Source of the DNA: Lunularia cruciata | Taxonomy: Eukaryota > Streptophyta > Marchantiopsida > Lunulariales > Lunulariaceae | DNA length: 64,000 nt | Direction: 5' to 3' | NCBI GenBank assembly: GCA_948567375.1 | Contig: OX419756.1 | Span: 33,618,333 to 33,682,332 of the forward strand | Shown: positions 25,001-34,614 of the stretch, piece by piece | Numbering within the stretch: the first letter of the stretch is position 1 | How the letters are laid out: each line of letters starts with the position of its first letter | Notes under the pieces: generated by a model | Seen by the model: the letters and a program-made list of their open reading frames with translations, nothing else | What the model was told of the DNA's origin: nothing | Databases searched by the model: none | Made by a program: the position numbers and the translations under genes

Positions 25001-25185
25001 CTCCCTTCCCCAAGAATGTGGCACCCTGCTCTGCGTTTGCCTCTCTTTCGAGCACTAATCTCCAATCCGATTGTGTCCAGCAAGCCGGATTTCCTCTCTT
25101 CCTCTCTTCCTTGGAGCCATCAAGACACTTGCTCTCGATGATCTCCGTCATGAAACCTGGAAAACTGACATTCCAATTCCAGGCT
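22065..25185 (-). repeat. B1 3' LTR (truncated by A1)
   Basis: Ends on the minus strand with GGTTGTCACA at 22065, like the solo LTR. It extends 3.1 kb to 25185, where the A1 LTR starts inside the LTR-ORF codons for FLAWNWN. The TATA-like box (TATTTAA, minus) is at 22731-22737, 119 bp beyond the LTR-ORF stop. The R/U5 part (22065-22730) is collinear with the other three copies. Confidence 0.9.
22856..25185 (-). pseudogene. LTR-ORF, B1 3' LTR copy (start removed by A1)
   Basis: Minus strand. From 25185 the frame reads AWNWNVSFPGFMTEII, then KVESYKDPVKKGIMSALM, WVRCFYGRTRQMVWNLWDK and HYIVPFAAHFYLGLDLL, then Lys-rich and Glu/Asp-rich linkers. A coiled coil follows (23998-22985, e.g. RLEEENLELKKI and REEERLRELL), ending at TAG 22856. 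It is open for 380 codons (to 24063) with only a few stops or shifts after that. The first ~50 codons are gone. Function is unknown; a basic stretch (KLKKQSRQAKAK) before the acidic block could aid nucleic-acid or nuclear binding, which is inference. Confidence 0.82.
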
Positions 25186-25877
25186 TGTAACACCCATTTG
25201 TACATGTGTGTGGTATTGTGATATTTAGCTTGGTATTACAAGTACTTAAGAGATATTATTTATATAGAGATAAATGATGGTTCTATATTAGTCATGGTTA
25301 GCTAAAGTTAGTCATAGCTAAGATAGAGGGGACCTTAATTTAGAGGAAGTAGAAAAGATGAGCACCACTATTTTGGATTTTAGTGTGTTGACTTGGTATT
25401 ATTCCTAGGTGTTTGGCTTTGAGGAAAGAGTTGAGAACTCTTGGGCCCGCAAGCCTTTTTGTTTTGGATTCTTCTTTAGTCCAAGGATAGCCCATGTGAA
25501 GGAATCCTTGACTTAGTAGTTGGGTCAAGATAAGACCACATGCTTAGGGGAATATGCCCATGTGAATGGATATTCCTTTCTACTTTTTGACTTTACTTGA
25601 CTTTTAGTGTAGTAACTTGAGTTACTACGGTAATAAGTAACTTTGGTACGTAACTATTTCACAAGTATATAAACAAGGGGTGAGGAGGTACTCATCATCC
25701 TTTCATTTGCAACTATCTGTCTCTCATTGAGTTCTCTAGTGAGCAATGTCTTGAGTCTTGGAGTGTTAGCCTTGGAGGAGTATGATGGAGTTGGGGTTCC
25801 TTGCCTTCTTAGTCCATGGTGCACTACCATAATAGCCATCAGAGGTTCATCCTGAGTGAGAGACAGGCCGGCTCACA
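25186..25877 (+). repeat. A1 5' LTR
   Basis: 692 bp, TGTAACACCC to GGCTCACA, paired with 40932-41621. It contains the TATA box at 25666-25673 and is followed after 4 bp by the primer-binding site. The conserved antisense frames that run through it are by-products of LTR sequence similarity and are not called as genes. Confidence 0.95.
25666..25673 (+). promoter_or_regulatory. TATA box of the A1 5' LTR
   Basis: TATATAAA followed by a purine-rich stretch, at the same place in every family A LTR (14225, 41410, 51815, 63905, and 3825-3832 on the minus strand). It is about 480 bp into the LTR, leaving ~200 bp for R and U5. Transcription would be expected 25-35 bp downstream (inferred). Confidence 0.8.
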
Positions 25878-25881
25878 TTTT

Positions 25882-25898
25882 TGGTTCCGTTGCCGTGA
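25882..25898 (+). promoter_or_regulatory. A1 primer-binding site (degenerate tRNA-Asp type)
   Basis: TGGTTCCGTTGCCGTGA lies four bases after the LTR end. It matches the tRNA-Asp primer site seen perfectly in B1 (TGGCGCCGTTGCCGGGGA) except at positions 4, 5, 15 and 17. Either the site has decayed or it uses a variant tRNA. Confidence 0.7.
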
Positions 25899-26678
25899 CC
25901 TCTCTTGAAGGCAAGATAATGTTCCGCGTTCAATTCTACATTAGGCAGAAGGAGGCTATGAGAGCTCACTTGGAGAGAACATTAGGAGAGGAGAGTGTTG
26001 AACTTATGTTAGAGAACCAAGATCCTTTTGTATACCATGTAGTTCATTATGATCTCTTTGAGGTGATTTTGTACATCTTGTACACATGAGAGGAATTGGA
26101 GAGATTGTGAGAGGTGGAGTGTAGATTTTGGGGATTAAGGTGATTTTGGGCAAAATCTCAAGTTTGAGATCTGAACTTGAAATTTTTACACATGATAGCT
26201 TGGGTTATCTTTCAGTTAGCACACTTAAAATTATTATCAGAGCTACTATGTGAACTGGGCTAGAATTTTTGAAAGTTGATAGGGTAAAGTGCTCCCGTAA
26301 TTGCATGCTCTTTGGAAAATTATACAGAGTCTCCTATTTCTTTAATTTTCAGTGAATTGTCCTGAAATTTTCCAAGAAAATTCAGTGCGTTGTATACTAC
26401 CTGCTGCCACAAAAATTAGAGAGAGATCGATTTTTCACAGGGCTTTATGAGTTTTTGAAGTGAGGGGGGTGGTTTTCAGACCAAATCTGAAATTTGTGTG
26501 CTGAATAGAAAGGTGTCTAGGCCAAATGGCTCAATGAAAAGATCTAAAATTTTGCACGGATAGACGCCCTAGAGTTGTGATCAAGTGTGTCAAATTTCAG
26601 AGGACTGTGACATAGTGGTTGGGAGATTTGAGTGACATTGTGAGGAAGGGTCAATTCTGCAGAGTGGAGATCTCATGC
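25899..26678 (+). other. A1 5' leader
   Basis: Untranslated leader between the primer site and the zinc-knuckle leader ORF. A short frame from the LTR border (ATG at 25919, MFRVQFYIRQKEAMRAHLE) ends at 26089 and has no recognised motif. The rest is AT-rich without an open frame. Confidence 0.55.
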
Positions 26679-27173
26679 ATGAGGAGTTTGAGATCTACAA
26701 AAAGCATGTTTGAGTGTTTAGATTCATCTTGGGAACATGGAGGGTCATCAAGAGTGAAAATTGAGTTTATGCAAGGTTCTCCAAGGTTTACAATAGAATT
26801 TGAAGAGAGTGTTGAGAGGATCCACAAACCTACACCATTGGGAGGAAAGAGTGAGTCTAAGTGCTTTCTGTGTGGAGAGAAGGGACATAAGGCAAGTTCA
26901 TGTCCATTGACCTTTGAGAGCAAGAGATTGAGGGAAAGGAGAGGCTTACTTGACTTGGGTTTGCATGTTGGACCTTCTTCACCAAGATTGGGAGGGAGAA
27001 GATCTAAGACCAAGGAGTTGTGTGAGGTTTGTGGAGTGGAAGGACTTCCAAAAGGACTTGAGTGTAGTGGAGTAAAAGCAGTTTTGGAGACTTTGGTGAA
27101 GGATCTTGGAGAGAGTCTTAGTACAGCTACAGAAATACTACCACCTTCATCAGCTGGTTCTCAAGAAAAGTGA
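26679..27173 (+). CDS. Small zinc-knuckle leader ORF upstream of gag (A1)
   Basis: 164 codons from ATG 26679 (MRSLRSTKSMFECL) to TGA 27173; the frame is open upstream to about 26619 but has no ATG there. It has a perfect CX2CX4HX4C zinc knuckle (CFLCGEKGHKASSC) near its middle and a second Cys cluster (CEVCGVEGLPKGLEC) nearer the end. It lies 230 bp before gag. The A2 copy (22064-22000, minus) retains the same C-terminus and stop. Zinc knuckles bind RNA, so an RNA-handling accessory role is possible. It could instead be a gag-derived duplicate, or a piece of captured host gene. Confidence 0.6.
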   Translation: MRSLRSTKSMFECLDSSWEHGGSSRVKIEFMQGSPRFTIEFEESVERIHKPTPLGGKSESKCFLCGEKGHKASSCPLTFESKRLRERRGLLDLGLHVGPSSPRLGGRRSKTKELCEVCGVEGLPKGLECSGVKAVLETLVKDLGESLSTATEILPPSSAGSQEK

Positions 27174-27403
27174 TGGAGATAATCTTTCAACTTATGGATA
27201 AACTATCCATGAGAGTTAGATTAATATGCACTCTAGGATTTGATGTTGCTATAGAAATCTTGGAGCAACCTGAACCTTTTGTGTTCCCTAGAGTGGATTA
27301 TTCTTAGATGGTGTTAGTCATGTATATACTCTATTAGTAATAGAGTGAGAGAAAAGAAAAGAGAAAAAAAAATTGAGAGAAAGAAAGATAGTGAGAGGTT
27401 AAG

Positions 27404-29347
27404 ATGGGGAAACTTCCGGTTTTCTTTGGCAAGGATGGAGAAGATGTGGAGGCCTTTGTGAGAGACTTCAAGAGAGCTTGCATAGGAAACAATGAGAGGA
27501 GGAAGAATGAGTGAGCCTCATTATTACCAGATTTCTTTGAGGATGCAGCACTTACATGGTATGAGTCAGAATACCAAAAGAGAGAGAGGAGAGATGGGGA
27601 AGAGGAGTCTTGGAAGACTTTGACTTCAGCACTCATTGAGAACTTTCTTCCTGATGGGAGTTATGAGAGATTGATGAGTGAGGTCACATTTCTCAAGCAA
27701 GGAGAAGGAGAGAAAGTGAGAGTCTATGTGGAAAGAGTGGAAAAGTTAGAGTCCAGATTTTGCATAGTGTTGAGGAAGAGTGGGGATGATGTGGAGACTA
27801 CAATGATTGGCATAGGGGCCATGCTCACCAAGAATTTTGTGGGAGGGTTGAGACCACAAATTAGAAGCAAGGTGAGATATGAGAAACCTTCTTCCAAGGT
27901 TGAAGCTATCAAGATCGCAATTTGTATGGAGGAGAGTTTGGAAGGGGATGAGAGTGATTTGGTGGTGAAGGAGGTTGTGCATCCTCCTCAAGGCTACAAG
28001 TATGGTGTAACTTCTGATACTTTGGTGGCAAGGGTTGCACCACAAGTAGTGGTTGCTCCAGTTCTTGCACCTCCACCAAAAGATCCACTTCAAACCATCA
28101 CAGAACAACTTGCAGATCTCAAGATCAATGTGGTGCAACTATGGGAGAAGAGAAAGGTGGATCAGAATGTGGGGAGAGGGCCTAGGAGTTATGGAAACTA
28201 TCCATATAGAGGAGGCCAACCAGCCAACAATTTCAATGATAGAAATTGTTTTGGTTGTGGAGGAAGAGGCCATATCCAAAGGAATTGCCCAAATTCCACT
28301 TACCATGGAGGAAGGGGTTATGAGGGAGCCAATAGAGGGAAAGAGGGAGGTAGTGAAACCCAAGTGGCTACTAATCCCAAAAAAGGTAAGGGGATAGCAT
28401 CCATAGATGTGGTTGAGAGCAAGTATGAGAAGGGAGAGTGCTCAAACTCCAAGGGTCTTAAATTGGAGCTTTTGGCACAAGAGAAGAAGAGAGCTCGTTT
28501 TGCAGAGGATGTTCACTCTTCTCAAGGATTTACTTCAAGCAAGGATACTCCTATGTCTACTAGGAGCACCCGCACCTCAACACCATTAGCAACAAAAACT
28601 CCAAGGAAGAAGTTGGGGATGGAGGATTTCTTGATTTCAAAGCAACAATGGAACTACAATGTGTTGGAGGATGTTGGTAGTCACAAGGCTAACATCACAA
28701 TGGGCCAATTGATTGCTTTGAACCCTACCTTGAGAAAGGAGCTTAGAGGTGGTTTGAGTTCTACAAGGAGCAAGAAGAAGAAGAAAGCAAAAGTTCCAAT
28801 ATCAATGGGGGTGGTGGATGCCAAGCCAGCACCATGGGAGGCTTGTGAATATGCCTCCAAGATTGATGTGAGAGTGAATGGTCACAACATCAAGGATGCA
28901 TTGGTTGATGGAGGATCATCAGTGAATGCCATGTTTGAAAGGTTGATGAAGAAGTTGGGTATGATACCCTCAAGACATTCAACATTTGTGGTGAGCATGG
29001 CAAACAAGCAACAAGTTCGACCAGTAGGAGTGATGGATAAGGTGGTAGTTTCAGTTATGGGAGTTCAAAATCTCATGACTTTCCAAGTCTTGAAGGATTC
29101 AAGCTATGACTTACTTCTTGGGAGGCCATGGTTGAGAGCAGCACGCACAACTGATCGATGGCACAAAGGGTACTTGAGGATTGGGCCATCAAACCATAGA
29201 GTCACTGTTCATGTGACTAACACCACCAACACTTCACATTCAGATACACCATCTTCTGATTATTGGGAATCAGATTCTGAAGAAGGAGCTTTAGGTGTGG
29301 ACACAAGCATGGAGGAGGAGACTTCCATGGAGGAGGATGAATCTTAA
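27404..29347 (+). pseudogene. A1 gag-protease
   Basis: Starts ATG 27404 (MGKLPVFFGKDGEDVEAF) after a purine-rich leader. A TGA at 27512-27514 replaces the Trp codon present in A2. The frame is then open to TAA at 29345. Capsid-like helices (SYERLMSEVTFLKQGEGEKV) come first, then a Gly/Arg-rich stretch, the zinc knuckle CFGCGGRGHIQRNC at 28247-28288, and a basic linker. The aspartic-protease part (ALVDGGSSVNAM near 28900; DGG in place of DTG/DSG) and a YDLLLGRPWLRAA block follow. An acidic tail (SMEEETSMEEDES) precedes the stop. Gag forms the particle and protease cleaves the polyprotein. With one premature stop it is nearly intact. Confidence 0.9.
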
Positions 29348-30796
29348 TCTGATTCAGATGTGTATCCCTTGTGTGCTATGGATTTTGCACCTAAGCCAGA
29401 GGTTTTAAAGGACCCAGACAAATCACCATTGACACTTGAGGAGGTAGAGAGAAGGTTAGCTACCCTCAAGTATGGCCCAAATGTTACCAAGGAGGAGAAG
29501 GTGAGATTTGAGGAGATTTTCTGCAAGTTCATCCATGTGTTTGCTTTTAGTTACAAGGATTTGAAGGAAGTCACCTTGGAGGAGCACAAGATAGAGGTGG
29601 AGTCACATGCAAGACCAATCTGCCAAAAGCAATGTCGCATTAGCCCACCAATATCTTTGGTTGTGAAGGAGGAGATTGATAAGCTCAAGGAGGCTGGATT
29701 TATCTTTGAGGTAGAGAATTCAGAATGGGTGTCTCCAATTGTCATTGTGAAGAAAAAGAATGGCAAGCTTCGGGTATGTGTGGATTACAAGAAGCTCAAT
29801 GTTGTTACCAAGAAGGACTACTACCCTTGCCATTCATTGATGAGATCTTGGAGGAGGTTGCAGGTCATGAGAGGTACAGTTTTGGAGATGGTTATAGTGG
29901 ATATAACCAAATCAAGATTGCACCAGAGCATCAACAACTCACCACATTCACCACACCTTGGGGAACTTACGCTTTCAAGGTCATGCCTTTTGGGCTTTGC
30001 AATGCTCCAGCCACATTCCAACAGTTCATGAACAAGGTATTTGAACCTTTCATTGGGAAATTTGTGAGGGACTTCATTGATGACTTTTGTGTCTATGGGA
30101 GCAAGGAGGAGCACTTTGAGCACCTAATCAAAGTCTTGCAACGCTTGGATGAGGCAAATGCATCACTCAACCTTGAGAAGTGCATTTTTTGATGTGAAGA
30201 AGGTCTACTTTTGGGGCACATCATCTCCAAGGATGGAATAGCAGTTGATCTTGAGAAGGTGAGGAAAATCTCAGACCTTCCATTCCCTTCAAGCTTGACA
30301 AAGTTACGCCAATTCTTGGGGATGGTTGGATACTATAGGAGGTTCATCTTCTCATTTTCCAACAAGGCTTATGCATTGACCATCTACATGAAGAAGTGTG
30401 TAGATTACATGGTGATTTTGGAGGACAAGGAGGCTCTCAAAGCTTTTGAGGAGCTCAAGCAATCCCTTGTTGTAGCTCCAATTCTTGCTAAACCTGATTG
30501 GAGTAAGCCTTTCATCCTCTACACTGATGCTTCTAATGTAGCTATAGGATGCACTCTTAGTCAATTAGACCAAGATGTGCATGATCATCCAATAGCTTAT
30601 GCTGGTAGGCAGATGGTTTCAGTAGAGAAGAACTACTCTATCACGGAGAGAGAAGGGTTGCCAGTGATCTTTGGTCTCAAGAAGTTTAGACACTACTTGA
30701 TTGGAGGGAAAGCCACAATTGTCACGGATCACAAGGCTTTGAAGTACATCTTCAACAAGCCTAATGTTGAAGGGAGACTAGCAAGGTGGATGATAC
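29348..30796 (+). pseudogene. A1 reverse transcriptase-RNase H, interrupted by LINE3
   Basis: The frame continues in phase after TAA 29345. It carries SEWVSPIVIVKKKNGKLRVC and VDYKKLNVVTKKDYYP, then a 1-nt loss near 29826, then GYSGYNQIKIA, MPFGLCNAPATFQ and the FIDDFCVYG active site. A TGA at 30190-30192 follows, then LGHIISKDGIAVD and FLGMVGYYRRFI. RNase H shows LYTDASNVAIGCTLSQ and TEREGLPVIFGLKKFRHYL. It is cut after LARWMI by the LINE insertion (ATAC 30793-30796). Joining across the LINEs gives ARWMILLSEYDYTI in frame. Confidence 0.9.
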
Positions 30797-30904
30797 AATG
30801 AACAATGAACAATGAACAATGAAATATAAAGCCTGAAAGACCCAAAGAGTCAAAAGGCTAGAAACACAATACAAAACACATGAAATGTGAGCCTAGGCAA
30901 GGGC

Positions 30905-33900
30905 CTAGGGCATCTGACCAATCTGTAACAAATTGGTCCAATGTAAACTAACTTCTGTCATGTACTTCCCTAACGCTAAAGCTTCAACCTGTAAGAGAGT
31001 AGAGAAATCATGACAAATAATCTGATGTCTAACTCTGATCAGCATGTAACTAGAGCAATCAATAAACACATGATGCTCATCCTCAACTTTGCTCATAATA
31101 CACAATTTGCAAAGTCGCATGGAGTGCTCTATCTGCTGCCAACGTCCTTGTTCTACTTCTAGTCTATGAGAACTAGTTCTATATTGAGCAATAACATGTC
31201 TAAGTGAAGTAGAAATCCTAGCCAAGAGATAATCTTGCTCACAATACTCCAACATAGGATTTACAAATTGCTGATAGAACACCATCTTGGTACCGGGTTG
31301 CTGCCATAGGCGAAGTAAGAACTGCTCCTTGATCACTTCTCGTAGTGCAATAGGCTCCAATCTCCAATGTCGCTCAGAAATATTCCACCTAGTGGCCCAT
31401 GCAATCAGATCTGTATACCAACCGACAGATAGAGTGGCACAAAAAGCTTGGTAGGGAAGTCTCTCATGGTCCATGGACCTCACCTTAGTGGCATATGTGA
31501 TAGCTAAAAACAAAGCTTCAGCCTCAAGAGGTAAAAACCCTATTTCAGCAAGCAGCAATACATAAGGAGTTTGAGTCCTCACCCCAAGTTCATCACACAA
31601 AAACAATTTCTGAACTTTCTCCACCTTTTGCCACCATGTCTTCTTAGTACTTGGACCCCAAATCTGAGCACCATAGAGAACCACCGGCTGCACAAGAGAT
31701 CTGAACAGCACCTTCTTCAACTCCCATGTGGTAAGGTGAGCAAGTCTAGAGCGATTCATGAGTGAATACAAAGCTCTAAAGCCTGCATTGATTCTCATCT
31801 TCACACAAGTAGACCAACTATAGTCATGAGAAAACTCAAGGCCCAAGTACTTGTAAGAAGAAACCTGCTCCAATTGCTGTCCGTCAAAAAAGAAAGGTGT
31901 GACACCTTTAGAACCCACCACAATCACCTTGGACTTGTCAAGGTTCACTTCCATCTTTGTTTCATTGCAAAACAAGAGAAGAGAATCCAATAGCTTCTGT
32001 AAACTCTGTGGGTTGGTGGAGAGAAGCACTACATCATCTGCATAAAGGAGTGCATGTATCATCAGAGAGCCAATCTGTACACCTGTAGCTCCAGCTTCCA
32101 TGAGTAGACTCTCCAGATCATTGATGAAGATTCCAAATAGAGTGGGAGATAGAGAGCAGCCTTGAATCACACCCATTGTGCTAAGGACATCTTGAGAGCT
32201 CAAAGATGAAAGTTTCACAATCACTTTCTCATAGAGTCTAGAGATAGCACCAATCAGATCAGCTGAAACACCAACTAGAGTGAGTCTCTCACTTAGACAT
32301 TTCCTAAGCACCTTATCAAAGGCCTTCCTGAAATCAATAAAGGCAACATAGAGAGCTCTCCCAACACCCTTGGATTTCCACCACAAAACATGGAGTACCA
32401 ATAAGTGATCCAAGGTGCTAAAGCCCGATCTGAAACCCGCTTGGCACTTAGCTCGAACATTGTACTTTTCAGCCCAAGTGCTCAACCTAGACTCCAAAAT
32501 TCGACCATACAACTTGGCAAAGACACTACCAACAAGTATGGTATGGTAATTGGTGACAACATCTCTCTGGCCAGACTTGTGAATAGGAACAACCTTCTTG
32601 AAGCACCATCTATCCGGAAAGCCACACTTGATTGCCTCATTCAAATGAGAAGTGAGTACTGAAATCAGATGGCTACCGCCCCACTTCAGAAGTTCAACAC
32701 ATAGTCCATCAAGGTCTTCAGCCTTACCATTGGCCAACTTCTTCAATTGGTACTTGACATCAGCTTCAGAGATGGTGAGAGCAGATCCAAGGCAAGGTGC
32801 CATGCTTGGAGCATCAGGGAAAAAGTACAGATCTTTCACATAGTCACAAAGCTTGTTTAGGTCCAGCGATGGAGATGGAGATCTGATGGTTACCTTCTTC
32901 CAAAAAGCCTTAGGATTGCTCCTCAGTTTAGTGCTCAACTCAACCCCCTTGAGTCTAAAAAATGCTCGCTTTTTGCACTTCACCAACTTTCTGTATGAAA
33001 CAAAGGCCTGATTTTGTGCAATCTGATCAAGAGACCTATCCATAGCTTTGATCCTTGCCATTTTGCAATCAGCATCATACCACCTATTGCAAGGGAGACC
33101 AAGTCTCTTCCTGTGGGAGCCTCTTGGAAAGAAAGTAGTTGATATAGATTGAAGAAGCTCAACCAACTGATCACTACGTTGTTGAAAATCAGAACTCCAC
33201 TCCATAGAACTCAATTTCTCTTGGATAGCTTGTTGGTACAAGTCTCTCTTGTGAAAGTCTAGATGAAGTTTTCCTCTAAAGGCATGGTCAATAGGTAATG
33301 TGGTTCTATTGAGGCAAGGAAGAAGGATGGCACAAGATAGAGGTGCATGGTCTGATTCTGGTTGAGGATCTAAAACAATAAAATCTGAGACAAAGTGGAT
33401 ATCATTAGCTGAAGTGAGCATATAATCTATGGTGCTTGATCCACCAGAGGCAAAGCATGTGCTTTTACAAGTTTCTGGAAATTGAGAAAGGCCATTCAAG
33501 ATCTTCAAGCTACAATTGGTACCAAAGCTCAAAAAGTGCTCACTCATGGGGTTGGACATAAGATCTTTGGAAGAGCGGGACCAAGCACTAGAATGATCTA
33601 TCAAACTATGGAGAGGATCATTCTCAAGGTCACTCAAGTCAGGGATTTGAGAGGCTTGGATCCTAGCATTGAAATCACCAAGAACAAGTACTGCACCTTT
33701 ACTTTGAAACTCTAACACATCCTTTGTCAAGGAATGGAAAGGCTGCATGGTGTTGAGAACTCCACTTGAATAGATTGGTGATGTCAATGGGGCAAAGTAG
33801 CAAACAGCAATGAAGCAAGGTGTGGCAACTCCTCCAATCCTCAGCCATTGGTATTGTCCATTTGAATCTTGACCTATCAAAGAGACTGATTTCTCAAAGC

Positions 33901-34120
33901 CAAATCTGACGTAAGTAGCAATACCTCCAAAGCCCCTTCCTTTGTGTTGCCTCCGCTTGTTCCAAGTTGACCCAATAAGAGTGAAACCTTCAATGTCTTG
34001 AATGGTGTTTCCTTCATGTTCCCATGTCTCCACAAGATTGATCAGATCAGCATCATCCCACAAAGGCTTAGCGCTGGAGTACTTGGTTTGTGTGAGCCCA
34101 TGTACATTCCAAAACAACAC
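30905..34120 (-). CDS. LINE2 ORF2: endonuclease-reverse transcriptase (intact frame)
   Basis: About 1071 codons to 30905. The frame begins with GTG/no ATG at 34120 and is in phase with ORF1 through one TAG, so the true start is uncertain. Endonuclease (residues ~1-260) shows FWNVHGL with Asn5, Glu31 in LVETW, GDFN at 148-151 and SDH at 256-258. Reverse transcriptase shows AFIDFRKAFDKV and YADD at residues 693-696 (32044-32033). A C-terminal Cys/His segment (CKLC…EDEHHVFIDC) lies near 31060-31115. All catalytic residues I can identify are present. The product would carry out target-primed reverse transcription. It may be translated by readthrough, reinitiation or as a fusion with ORF1. Confidence 0.92.
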   Translation of the reverse strand: MLFWNVHGLTQTKYSSAKPLWDDADLINLVETWEHEGNTIQDIEGFTLIGSTWNKRRQHKGRGFGGIATYVRFGFEKSVSLIGQDSNGQYQWLRIGGVATPCFIAVCYFAPLTSPIYSSGVLNTMQPFHSLTKDVLEFQSKGAVLVLGDFNARIQASQIPDLSDLENDPLHSLIDHSSAWSRSSKDLMSNPMSEHFLSFGTNCSLKILNGLSQFPETCKSTCFASGGSSTIDYMLTSANDIHFVSDFIVLDPQPESDHAPLSCAILLPCLNRTTLPIDHAFRGKLHLDFHKRDLYQQAIQEKLSSMEWSSDFQQRSDQLVELLQSISTTFFPRGSHRKRLGLPCNRWYDADCKMARIKAMDRSLDQIAQNQAFVSYRKLVKCKKRAFFRLKGVELSTKLRSNPKAFWKKVTIRSPSPSLDLNKLCDYVKDLYFFPDAPSMAPCLGSALTISEADVKYQLKKLANGKAEDLDGLCVELLKWGGSHLISVLTSHLNEAIKCGFPDRWCFKKVVPIHKSGQRDVVTNYHTILVGSVFAKLYGRILESRLSTWAEKYNVRAKCQAGFRSGFSTLDHLLVLHVLWWKSKGVGRALYVAFIDFRKAFDKVLRKCLSERLTLVGVSADLIGAISRLYEKVIVKLSSLSSQDVLSTMGVIQGCSLSPTLFGIFINDLESLLMEAGATGVQIGSLMIHALLYADDVVLLSTNPQSLQKLLDSLLLFCNETKMEVNLDKSKVIVVGSKGVTPFFFDGQQLEQVSSYKYLGLEFSHDYSWSTCVKMRINAGFRALYSLMNRSRLAHLTTWELKKVLFRSLVQPVVLYGAQIWGPSTKKTWWQKVEKVQKLFLCDELGVRTQTPYVLLLAEIGFLPLEAEALFLAITYATKVRSMDHERLPYQAFCATLSVGWYTDLIAWATRWNISERHWRLEPIALREVIKEQFLLRLWQQPGTKMVFYQQFVNPMLEYCEQDYLLARISTSLRHVIAQYRTSSHRLEVEQGRWQQIEHSMRLCKLCIMSKVEDEHHVFIDCSSYMLIRVRHQIICHDFSTLLQVEALALGKYMTEVSLHWTNLLQIGQMP

Positions 34121-34138
34121 TCTAAGGGTGTGGAATTG

Positions 34139-34516
34139 CTATGGAACAGCTGACAATTTCTTTTGAGTAATCACAACTCTATTATCTCTCAAGAATGCAA
34201 CAAAGCCTGCTTGTTGAGCCTCCTTCAGTTTTGCTAATTCTCCCTTCTTTGCTTGCCATTGGAGAGATGTGAGATCAGGATCTAAACAGATGCGCCACCC
34301 CTTCAATACAGCCTTGTTTGCCATCACTAAATTCCTTTGAGTTTCTGAGCCAAACCTCACCAAAATGCTTCTTGGTTGTGCACCTTGCTGTCCCAATCTA
34401 TATGCTTGCACAATTTGAGGATCATGGACTCTCAGAGAATCAGCAATAAATTCACACACTATGGCCTTGGTATCTTCCTTCTCAATCTCTGGCAAACCTG
34501 AAATCCTCAATGAAAC
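34139..34516 (-). pseudogene. LINE2 ORF1, C-terminal part only
   Basis: About 125 codons ending at TAG 34141-34139. It reads SLRISGLPEIEKEDTKAIV, then QAYRLGQQGAQPRSILVRFG, then GWRICLDPDLTSLQWQAK and FLRDNRVVITQKK. The LPE…YRLG…RPxxVxF…DLT pattern resembles the RNA-binding RRM/C-terminal domain of L1-type ORF1 proteins. The N-terminal portion is missing because the insertion is 5'-truncated. It lies in the same frame as ORF2, six codons upstream of its first endonuclease residues. Confidence 0.75.
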
Positions 34517-34614
34517 AACAATGAAACAATGAAATATAAAGCCCGAAAGACCCAAAGAGTCAAAAGGCTGGAAACACAATACAAAACATATGAAATGTGA
34601 GCCTAGGCAAGGGC

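Larger units (their letters stand above)
30797..34516 (-). mobile_element. LINE2: 5'-truncated non-LTR retrotransposon with open ORF2
   Basis: Minus strand from about 34516 to 30797: the end of ORF1, an in-frame TAG, the whole of ORF2, a ~100-bp 3' UTR, then a tail of CAATGAA units (plus-strand view) against ATAC of element A1. Its 5' end abuts the tail of LINE3 head-to-tail. ORF2 is uninterrupted and nearly identical to LINE1, so it is the best-preserved copy here. Confidence 0.9.

Noticed and set aside
23378..25185. Coiled-coil reading frames taken as a host kinesin/SMC-like gene
   Set aside because: The same protein appears at the same position in four B LTRs, one of them bounded by a target duplication, so it belongs to the retroelement.
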